Part shown: positions 16,515 to 23,355 of the stretch, in pieces | Layout: the number at the start of each line of letters is the position of its first letter | Numbering within the stretch: the first letter of the stretch is position 1 | NCBI GenBank assembly: GCA_035302865.1 | Contig: DATGSF010000247.1 | Span: forward strand, 1 to 25,217 | Origin: DATGSF01 sp035302865 | GTDB taxonomy: Bacteria > Bacteroidota > Bacteroidia > Chitinophagales > Chitinophagaceae | Reading direction: 5' to 3' | Length of the DNA: 25,217 nucleotides | Made by a program: the position numbers and the translations under genes | The notes under the pieces: generated by a model | The model's input: the letters and a program-made list of their open reading frames with translations, nothing else | The model's database searches: none | What the model was told of the DNA's origin: nothing

Positions 16515-17159
16515 ATGAATACTAAAAATAATAGAATTAATTATTCTGCTTCAAATTCTTATTCTACCTTAAACGAATTGACCGAAGAAACTAAGAATAT
16601 TTGGCTGGTCTTTCATGGTTTGGGTTATTTAAGTAGGTACTTTATTGCGTATTTTAAATATTTAAATCCAAAAGAAAATTATATTATTGCTCCACAAGCA
16701 CCCTCAAAATATTATCAAGATAAAAGTTTTAAAAATATAGGTGCCTGTTGGTTAACTCGAGAAGATACCCAAGAAGAGATAAATAATATTTTGAATTATA
16801 TTGATGCTATTTATGAAAAAGAAATAGTTGAAAAAAATAAAAATTTAATTTTAATGGGCTACTCTCAAGGAGTTTCTATCGCAACTCGATGGTTGGCTCA
16901 TAAAAAAGCTTCAATAAGTAAATTGATAATTCATTCTGGCTCGGTTCCTAAAGAATTAAAGTCTTCTGATTTTGATTTCTTAGATAAAAATATACCCATT
17001 TTATATTTATACGGAATTAATGATCCCTATATAAAAGATGATTTAATTGAAAAAGAAACAGCATTTAGTAAAAAAATATTTGGAGATCGTTATAAAATAA
17101 AAACATTCGATGGAGTACATGAAGTGCATATTGATAGCTTAATAGAATTTAGTAAATAA
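16515..17159 (+). CDS. Alpha/beta hydrolase, phospholipase/carboxylesterase-like
   Basis: The 214-residue product has an alpha/beta-hydrolase core: oxyanion strand IWLVFHGLGYLSRYF (29-43), nucleophile elbow GYSQG with Ser117, likely acid Asp170 in YLYGINDPYI, and likely base His202 or His205 in FDGVHEVHID. It resembles the phospholipase/carboxylesterase (PF02230) group of cytoplasmic serine esterases; the substrate is unknown. The frame continues upstream to an ATG at 16464, but that segment is the fabH terminator hairpin and its apparent signal peptide is an artefact, so the ATG at 16515 is chosen. It is convergent with folC. Confidence 0.85.
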   Translation: MNTKNNRINYSASNSYSTLNELTEETKNIWLVFHGLGYLSRYFIAYFKYLNPKENYIIAPQAPSKYYQDKSFKNIGACWLTREDTQEEINNILNYIDAIYEKEIVEKNKNLILMGYSQGVSIATRWLAHKKASISKLIIHSGSVPKELKSSDFDFLDKNIPILYLYGINDPYIKDDLIEKETAFSKKIFGDRYKIKTFDGVHEVHIDSLIEFSK

Positions 17160-17249
17160 TGGAAAATATTAAATTTCAATACAATTAATGAGGATATTAT
17201 TCTAAATAAATAATGCACATCCAAAATTAAATCATTCTGTGTTTTTAAT

Positions 17250-18515
17250 TTATATTTCCTGTTTATCATAGACTTTTAAAAATTCAGATAAAATATAAAA
17301 ACTTCCAATAACAAGTAATAAATCTTCGCTTTCAATTTGTTTTTTTACAAAACTCCAAGCTAAAAATGTACTTGGAAATGAAATGCCTGCAATTCCTTTT
17401 TGTGCAGCTAAATTTTGTAATTCTTTATGTGGCATTGCTCTACTTGAATTAGCTTCTGTAAAATAATATTGAGCATTTAAAGGAAAATAATCTAGAAGCT
17501 GTAAAACAATTTTATCTTTCATAAATCCTGTGATAATGTGTAGTTGAGTATGATGTATGGAAGAGACATTTTTAAATATTTGTTGTATCGCTGCTTCGTT
17601 ATGTCCCACATCTAAAATAATTTGTGGATTTTTTTGAAGTATTTGCCATCGACCAGGGATATTTTCAACCGAAAAAAATTCTTTTATTAAAGTAGAAAAA
17701 TTGTCAATATTGTCAATAAAACCTATTTTATTAAGCACTTTTATACTTTGATAACATGTACAAATATTGAAATATTGAAATTCAGGCAAATTTAATATCT
17801 CAACTAAGTTTTTAATTTCCTCTATTTCATTTTGATTTAATTCAGAAGCTTTACATATTGGCGCATTCTTTGCTTTTGCTTCTTTTTGAAATACCTTTAT
17901 TGCTTCATTATTCTCTGGCAATCCTAAAACAACATTAGTATCCTCTTTAATGATGCCAGCTTTTTCAAGGGCAATTTCTTCTATGGTATTTCCAAGAATA
18001 TCACTATGATCGACACTGACATTTGTAATTATAGATAGAATAGGCTGTATAATATTAGTGCTGTCCCATCTTCCTCCTAAACCTGTTTCTATAATTGCAT
18101 AATCTACTTTTAGTTGATAAAAAAAATCCATTGCCATTGCAAAAGATAATTCAAAAAAAGAAGGTTGAATTTTTTCAATAGCTTCTTTATGATTATTAAT
18201 AAAACTAACAATAAAGTTTTCAGCTATTAATTCATTGTTTATTTTAAATCTTTCTCTATAATCTATTAAATGAGGCGAGCTAAAGAGTCCAATTTTATAA
18301 CCCTTTTTACTAAGATAATAACTCAGTATATGGCAACTACTCCCTTTACCATTAGTTCCTGCTATATGAATACAGGATATATTTTTTTCAGGATGATTTA
18401 AATATGCTAATAATTGATTTGTTTTATCAAAACCTTTATGAAAAGCCAACTTTCCTTTTTGATGAAATTGAATAATATTATTTTCTAAATACTCAAGACA
18501 TTCATAATAGTTCAT
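17250..18515 (-). CDS. folC: Folylpolyglutamate synthase / dihydrofolate synthase
   Basis: A 421-residue Mur-ligase-family enzyme that adds glutamate to dihydropteroate and/or reduced folates with ATP. Visible features: N-terminal family helix FHQKGKLAFHKGFDKTNQLLAYL, P-loop AGTNGKGSS (52-60), FSSPHLIDYRERFKIN near 78, the metal/substrate strand AIIETGLGGRWDSTN near 140-154, DHSDILGNTIEEIALEKAGIIK near 175, and the C-terminal domain with ILDVGHNEAAI and VIGSFYILSEF. All landmarks and normal length are present. It starts 130 bases from the divergent T9SS gene and has no near neighbour on its own strand. Confidence 0.95.
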   Translation of the reverse strand: MNYYECLEYLENNIIQFHQKGKLAFHKGFDKTNQLLAYLNHPEKNISCIHIAGTNGKGSSCHILSYYLSKKGYKIGLFSSPHLIDYRERFKINNELIAENFIVSFINNHKEAIEKIQPSFFELSFAMAMDFFYQLKVDYAIIETGLGGRWDSTNIIQPILSIITNVSVDHSDILGNTIEEIALEKAGIIKEDTNVVLGLPENNEAIKVFQKEAKAKNAPICKASELNQNEIEEIKNLVEILNLPEFQYFNICTCYQSIKVLNKIGFIDNIDNFSTLIKEFFSVENIPGRWQILQKNPQIILDVGHNEAAIQQIFKNVSSIHHTQLHIITGFMKDKIVLQLLDYFPLNAQYYFTEANSSRAMPHKELQNLAAQKGIAGISFPSTFLAWSFVKKQIESEDLLLVIGSFYILSEFLKVYDKQEI

Positions 18516-18645
18516 AGATTAGAATTTAGTAAAAGTATAAAGGTAATGCGAGAATTTCGATTAAATTTAAAGAATTATAAAAAAATACTTGCAATATTAA
18601 AAACAATGACTTACTTTTATTGAAATAAATTAAAATATACTTTAA

Positions 18646-20547
18646 ATGAAAAAACTACTACTACTTTCAGGATTTTCCTTATTTGCTTTTGGATTATCCG
18701 CACAACAAGCACGTCTTGCATTATATGAAGAATTTACTGGTGAAAATTGCGGACCTTGTGCTGCTACAAACCCAGGCTTAATGCAAACGGTTAATGGTAA
18801 TGATGATATTTTAATAATTAAGTACCAAGTTCCCATTCCTAGTGGTGGACCAATTTATCAACAAAATACAGTAGACCCAATGGAAAGAAGATCTTATTAT
18901 GGAGTTAATTCCGCTCCTTGGGGTATGTTAGACGGGCACAAAGTTAATAATCAAAGTCATCCAGGATACTTAGAACCTAGTCATTTAGTTGCAGCTGCCA
19001 ATGTGCCTCCCGTTGTTGAATTAAGAATCCTTAATTATAATAGAGTATTAGGAAGTAATACGGTTGATTTTGATGTAGAGATTACTTCACTTACAGCACA
19101 AACTTTTTCAGATGCTGTTTTACACGTTGGTTTAATAGAATCTTTATTCTTTGATACACCTCCAGGAACGAATGGAGAAACCGAGTTTTATAATGTAGTA
19201 AGAAAAATGTATCCGAGCCCAAATGGACAAGCTATTCAAACTAGTTTTGCAGCTAATGAATCGCAAACTATAAGTTTTAGTGCTACAATTCCTTCTTATG
19301 TAGATCCTAATAATGCAGATTTACGATTTTTTGCATTTGTACAAGATAATACAAATAAGGACGTTTTACAAGCAGCAGTAACTGGAACTGTTGATAAGGA
19401 TGCTTACTCTTTAGGTTTAGAATCTGAATATGAAGGAGAGGTTCTTTGTGGTGCAGTTGCAGATATTGAACCAACATCAAAATTTAGAAATGTTGGAAAT
19501 GAAACTATAACTTCAGCAAAAATTTTCTATAGAACTATTAAAGATAATAATCCTAGTGCTTGGTTAGAAGGAACTTGGACAGGAAACTTAGAGCCTGGAC
19601 AAAGTACAGAATTTACCTTCACAGGACTTCCTGGTGAAGAAGGTAGTTTTATTGTTCAAGATTCTATTGGAGAAATTAACGGACAAGCTACTATAAATAC
19701 ATTGCAAAAATCTTCTGCATTTCGCTTAAGTGCTTTAAGCCAAACGCAAGCAGATTTATTCCCTTATGCGAATACTTTTGAAAGTTCAGGATCTAGATTG
19801 GAAATTATTTCTGCAGGTATAAACGGTGGTGTACCTTTTAATGTATATTCTGGATCAAATTATGGATATGGTCCTAGTAATTATTTCTTAGCTTATTTAA
19901 ATTATCAAACTGGTCCAGGTTCCCAAGGTTTAGCAATTTTACCTTATATGAATTTACCAGAAGGATATAAAGCTTTAAGTTTTTATGTTGCATATAAACA
20001 ATATCAAAATGAAAATGATAAATTAGAAGTTGTTTATTCAACTGATTGTGGACAAACATGGACATCAGTTTGGAGTAAATCTGGTGCAGACTTGGCTGCA
20101 GGAAAAGCACCTACTACTGGTCAATACTTACCAAATAGTTCCGACTATGTAAAATTTGTTGCTGATTTATCAGAGGTGCCACAAGATGCATATTTAGCTT
20201 TAAAGGCAACTTCTGATTATGGTAATAATTTATTTGTAGATAATATATCTGTTAATGAAACTGATGTTGTTAGCACTACCGAATTAAGTAACGAAGTAAC
20301 TTTAAGTGCTTATCCAAACCCAGCTTCAGAAAATATTACTTTAGAAATAAATAATATTAATGCAAAAGAAGCTAAAGTATCTGTTTATGATGTAATGGGT
20401 AGAGTAATTTTAGAGAAAAATTATACAACTGCTACGAATTCTTTAAAAGAAACATTGCAGATTAATAATTTAAATGCTGGAATATATACGTTGCAAATTG
20501 TTCTTGATAATGGTACAAGTAAACAAATTAAATTTACAAAGAAATAG
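18646..20547 (+). CDS. Secreted Omp28-like thioredoxin-fold protein with T9SS sorting domain
   Basis: The 633-residue product is exported: signal peptide 1-19 (LSA, mature N-terminus Gln20). Residues about 25-240 form an Omp28-like thioredoxin-fold region with EEFTGENCGPCAA (redox-type Cys35 and Cys38) and IKYQVPIPSGGPIY. A linker domain follows. Residues about 372-540 look like a choice-of-anchor-J/MAM-type beta domain (FPYANTFESSG ... DKLEVVYSTDCGQTWTSVW ... NNLFVDNISVNE). The end (about 552-633) is a type A T9SS sorting domain (AYPNPASENITLEI ... VYDVMGRVI ... LNAGIYTLQI), so it should cross the outer membrane through the PorSS and be attached or released. The downstream tandem paralogue (20688-21737) is broken. 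A terminator lies at 20576-20611. Confidence 0.88.
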   Translation: MKKLLLLSGFSLFAFGLSAQQARLALYEEFTGENCGPCAATNPGLMQTVNGNDDILIIKYQVPIPSGGPIYQQNTVDPMERRSYYGVNSAPWGMLDGHKVNNQSHPGYLEPSHLVAAANVPPVVELRILNYNRVLGSNTVDFDVEITSLTAQTFSDAVLHVGLIESLFFDTPPGTNGETEFYNVVRKMYPSPNGQAIQTSFAANESQTISFSATIPSYVDPNNADLRFFAFVQDNTNKDVLQAAVTGTVDKDAYSLGLESEYEGEVLCGAVADIEPTSKFRNVGNETITSAKIFYRTIKDNNPSAWLEGTWTGNLEPGQSTEFTFTGLPGEEGSFIVQDSIGEINGQATINTLQKSSAFRLSALSQTQADLFPYANTFESSGSRLEIISAGINGGVPFNVYSGSNYGYGPSNYFLAYLNYQTGPGSQGLAILPYMNLPEGYKALSFYVAYKQYQNENDKLEVVYSTDCGQTWTSVWSKSGADLAAGKAPTTGQYLPNSSDYVKFVADLSEVPQDAYLALKATSDYGNNLFVDNISVNETDVVSTTELSNEVTLSAYPNPASENITLEINNINAKEAKVSVYDVMGRVILEKNYTTATNSLKETLQINNLNAGIYTLQIVLDNGTSKQIKFTKK

Positions 20548-20575
20548 TGTCTAGTTATTTGATTTATTTCTAATT

Positions 20576-20611
20576 AAAAGGAAGCCTGATTTTTTTAGGT
20601 TTCCTTTTTTT
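20576..20611 (+). terminator. Rho-independent terminator after the Omp28-like gene
   Basis: AAAAGGAAGCCT at 20576-20587 pairs with AGGTTTCCTTTT at 20597-20608 (12 bp, one G-T), with a 9-base loop and a T-run to 20611. It separates the intact gene from the broken paralogue. Confidence 0.85.
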
Positions 20612-20653
20612 AATAATAAAAAATAAAAGCTTTCAATTATAAAAACTGCATAT

Positions 20654-20661
20654 TATCTTTA
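20654..20661 (+). promoter_or_regulatory. Weak promoter box before the broken Omp28-like gene
   Basis: TATCTTTA differs from TAnnTTTG by one base and lies 26 bases before the ATG at 20688. TTTC 19 bases upstream could be a degenerate -33. It suggests the locus once had, and may keep, its own promoter downstream of the preceding terminator. Confidence 0.25.
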
Positions 20662-20687
20662 TGATATTAAAACAAAACATAAATCTT

Positions 20688-21737
20688 ATGAAAAAAGTTT
20701 TGCTTTTAGCTGGCTTAGGGATTTTAAGCATGCAAATTTATGCATAAGAACGCTTAGTTTTATTTGAGGAATTTACAGGAGAAAACTGCCCACCTTGTGC
20801 AAGTACTAATCCTGGTTTGATGCAATTAATTAATAACCATAATAATGTGGAAATAATTAAATATCAATCACCTATACCAAGCGGTGGTCCCATTTACAAC
20901 CAAAACACCTCCGATGTACAAGCTAGAATGAGTTATTATTCAGTGCCTTTTGCTCCCTATGGTAGAATAGATGGAAAAGTAGTAATGGAGCCCGCAGGAC
21001 AACCTTCACAAAACAGAGGACATGTGGCATATACAACAAGTCAAATGCTAAATGAAGCAGCTTCTGTCGCACCAAAAGTAGCATTGGAAATAAAAAACTA
21101 TGCGAGAACAATAGGATCATCAACTGTTAGCTTTGAAGTTGAAGTATCTACTTTGGAGGAATTATCCCTACCTACTGTTGTTTTACATGTAGCAGCGTTA
21201 GAATCATTACATTTTAATTCTTCTCCAGGAACTAATGGAGAAAAAGGCTTTTATAATGTAGTAAGAAAAATGTATCCTAGTCCACAAGGTTAAAGTGTAG
21301 ATAATTCAGTTCCTGTAAATGGTACACAGACATTTACATTTGAGGTGGAATTACCGAGTTATGTTGATTTAAATAAAGATCATAAAAATGTAAACTTTAT
21401 TGCTTTTGTTCAAGATAATAACAATAGGGCAGTGTTAAACGCTACAAAGTCTGGATTCCCTGTAAACATAAAAGATTTATTAAAGGAATCTAATATTGTT
21501 GTTTATCCGAATCCTGCGCAAGATAGATTACATGTTAAATTAGATTCTTCTTTGCTTGGTAAAGCTAAATGGAATATAATGGATGTAACTGGAAAAATAG
21601 TGTACAGTTCAGAATTTGAATTAAATGCTAATAATCAAGAAGCTTCTTTTGATATAAGTAAACTAAATTCAGGAATGTATGTTTTGCAGTTGCAAACTGA
21701 TGAAGGTAGTAAAGACGTTAAATTTATTAAAAAATAA
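20688..21737 (+). pseudogene. Omp28-like T9SS protein, interrupted by two in-frame TAA codons
   Basis: A single frame of 350 codons runs from the ATG at 20688 to the TAA at 21737, broken only by TAA at 20745-20747 and 21291-21293. Reading through gives a signal peptide (MKKVLLLAGLGILSMQIYA), an Omp28-like region (EEFTGENCPPCAST, IKYQSPIPSGGPIY, ARMSYYSVPFAPYG, NVVRKMYPSPQG), then directly a T9SS type A sorting domain (VYPNPAQDRL ... IMDVTGKIVY ... LNSGMYVLQL). It is a shorter tandem paralogue of 18646-20547, lacking the anchor-J-like middle. The first stop falls at the Gln expected right after signal cleavage and the second also sits at a Gln position (GQ in the paralogue), so both look like CAA-to-TAA changes. 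No frameshift is present, implying recent inactivation, assembly error, or, less likely, readthrough. Confidence 0.85.
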
Positions 21738-21756
21738 AGAGTTTTTATCGAAAACT

Positions 21757-21788
21757 ATAGCGCTATTTAAAAAATAGCGCTATTTTTA
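21757..21788 (+). terminator. Rho-independent terminator after the broken paralogue
   Basis: ATAGCGCTATTT (21757-21768) pairs perfectly with AAATAGCGCTAT (21772-21783) over 12 bp around a 3-A loop, followed by a T-run. The stem itself contains the palindrome ATAGCGCTAT in each arm, so alternative foldings are possible. It lies 20 bases past the final stop at 21737. Confidence 0.85.
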
Positions 21789-21828
21789 TAAACGTAAAAA
21801 TAAATCTATTGACTTAAAAAATAAAAAT

Positions 21829-22653
21829 ATGATAAAAAATTATCTAAAAACAGTTGGAACATTTTTATTCACTGGCTTATTCTTGTGTACAAACTCTTAT
21901 GCTCAAAGCTCAGATACTACCTTTTTGTTTGACGGGCAAGTGCATTTGGAGCCAGGAAAAGAAAGAGTTCATGTAGGAATACAAGAAGTAATTGGAGAAC
22001 AGTTTCAATCAGGAATGCATGATGGTTTCTTTAATCAAAATGAAAACATTTTATATAATGCAAATCTTAGTGAAGCGATTCTCCCTGGAATTTTAAAATG
22101 GAGAGCATTACCCAATGAATCCACTATACCAGAAGGCTGGATTCCTTATCAGATATGCGATAATAATACATGTTTTTCTATGAACAATCCTACTTCGGGA
22201 TGGTTTTATGAAGAAGAGTTTGCTGTGTTTGATACAATATATAGAGGAGCTATAGCTGAATTTTATACTACAATGTATATTCCAGAAGGAACAACAGAAA
22301 ACTATGGTGAAATTGTAATAGAACTTGCTTATGATAATGCTACAGACGTATTATTTGATACTTTGACTTTTGGCTTTTTGGCAGTTCCATTAGATCTTGA
22401 TGAATTAGAATCGCAGGAAATTCAAGTTTATCCAAATCCTACTACAGATATTGTAAAGGTGAATTTGAAAGATAATACAAGATTAAGCTCTGTAGGTGTT
22501 TTTGATATGCAAGGAAGACAAATTCAAATGCATAAAAATATAGGAAATACTGAATTTACTGTGAATGTAGCTAATTTAGCACAAGGTATGTATATTATTC
22601 GAATTGAAAATGAAAAAGGAGCAAGTGCCATTCAAAAAATTCAAAAACTATAA
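21829..22653 (+). CDS. Secreted protein of unknown function with T9SS sorting domain
   Basis: The 274-residue product has a signal peptide (about 1-25, TNSYA, mature Gln26). The central part (26-195) is acidic and beta-rich, with FDGQVHLEPGKERVHV, a DNNTCFSMNNPTSGWF segment and a pattern of Asp/Glu, Tyr and Thr typical of secreted beta-sandwich proteins; I recognise no family. The last 75 residues are a type A T9SS sorting domain (VYPNPTTDIVKVNL ... VFDMQGRQI ... LAQGMYIIRIENEKGASAIQKI), so secretion through the outer membrane is expected. An upstream LFLC could be misread as a lipobox, but the SYA|Q site downstream fits better. It has terminators on both sides (21757-21788 and 22669-22712) and so forms its own transcription unit. 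Confidence 0.82.
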   Translation: MIKNYLKTVGTFLFTGLFLCTNSYAQSSDTTFLFDGQVHLEPGKERVHVGIQEVIGEQFQSGMHDGFFNQNENILYNANLSEAILPGILKWRALPNESTIPEGWIPYQICDNNTCFSMNNPTSGWFYEEEFAVFDTIYRGAIAEFYTTMYIPEGTTENYGEIVIELAYDNATDVLFDTLTFGFLAVPLDLDELESQEIQVYPNPTTDIVKVNLKDNTRLSSVGVFDMQGRQIQMHKNIGNTEFTVNVANLAQGMYIIRIENEKGASAIQKIQKL

Positions 22654-22668
22654 ACAAATACAGTAATG

Positions 22669-22712
22669 TTAAAACATAGAAGCCGCTAATAATAGCGGCT
22701 TCTATGTTTTAA
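22669..22712. terminator. 20-bp perfect hairpin terminator shared by convergent genes, partly coding
   Basis: The arms at 22669-22688 and 22693-22712 are perfectly complementary over 20 bp with loop ATAA; the core is AGAAGCCGCT/AGCGGCTTCT. It follows the plus-strand T9SS gene (stop at 22653). On the minus strand the WbqC-like gene ends inside it: its stop codon is 22688-22686 and its last codons (KHRSRYY) are written in the right arm and loop. T-rich sequence follows at least on the right. It is the strongest hairpin in the window. Confidence 0.85.
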
Positions 22713-23345
22713 TTTATTTGCTACACTTGCATGTTCTATAAAGCTGTAAATATGAGGAGCATCATTAAATAATATATCTAATATTGAAAGCTGTAAGATC
22801 TGATTTGCATCCCAGTTTGATGGACATTTATAATAAGGAAGGTAATTAAAATCTTGCTTAGACCATTGCTTTATAAATATATTCTTATGATCTTTTAATT
22901 CATTTGTCTCTTTTATTTTGTTTAAATCAGGAACCAGTTTTTGTATCAAATTTAAGCTTTGTATAGAAAAAGAAACCAAATTTTTTTCTGAAAAGTTTTC
23001 AATAAAATTTAGAATATCTTCTCCGAAATAATCAAAATAGGGGGCATTACTATAAATGGTTTTTATACTTTTGATCATTTCCTCTTTCCATGGATTTTCA
23101 TAAAAAATCTGAATAGTATGGAGTTTTTCTTTTATGTTTCTGCCACCTATAATAGGAATACTAATTAAAAATGGTTTTTTATGATTGTCATTTAACCAAA
23201 ATCTATTCATCAAGCTGGATTTTTCAAAATTAAATCCAGTATATAATTGTACATTTTCCTTGTTTAAAAAAGTCCAATATCCTAAACTCCCAAAAGGTAT
23301 GGGAGCAATAACATATTTTTCTTGAGATATAGAATTTTGAAACAT
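22686..23345 (-). CDS. WbqC-like family protein
   Basis: The 219-residue product matches the WbqC-like family (PF08889), named after a gene in an O-antigen cluster; the biochemical role is not established. Seen here: IAPIPFGSLGYWTFLNKEN, the conserved NRFWLNDNHKKPFLISIPIIGG core at about 47-68 (usually NR then L-x-x-P-V), KLHTIQIFYENPWKEEMIKSIKTIYSNAPYFDYFGEDI, and a late SILDILFNDAP. Length is normal. It lies 10 bases after the Rel/SpoT gene on the same strand, so cotranscription is likely. Its 3' end is embedded in the bidirectional terminator, which fixes the C-terminus as HRSRYY. Confidence 0.82.
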   Translation of the reverse strand: MFQNSISQEKYVIAPIPFGSLGYWTFLNKENVQLYTGFNFEKSSLMNRFWLNDNHKKPFLISIPIIGGRNIKEKLHTIQIFYENPWKEEMIKSIKTIYSNAPYFDYFGEDILNFIENFSEKNLVSFSIQSLNLIQKLVPDLNKIKETNELKDHKNIFIKQWSKQDFNYLPYYKCPSNWDANQILQLSILDILFNDAPHIYSFIEHASVANKLKHRSRYY

Positions 23346-23355
23346 TTAGAATAAT

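Noticed and set aside
20688..21737. TAA read as glutamine throughout the genome (code reassignment)
   Set aside because: Several intact genes in the window end in TAA (for example fabG, recN, folC and the thioredoxin gene) and no other gene has an internal TAA, so reassignment is not supported; local decay is simpler.
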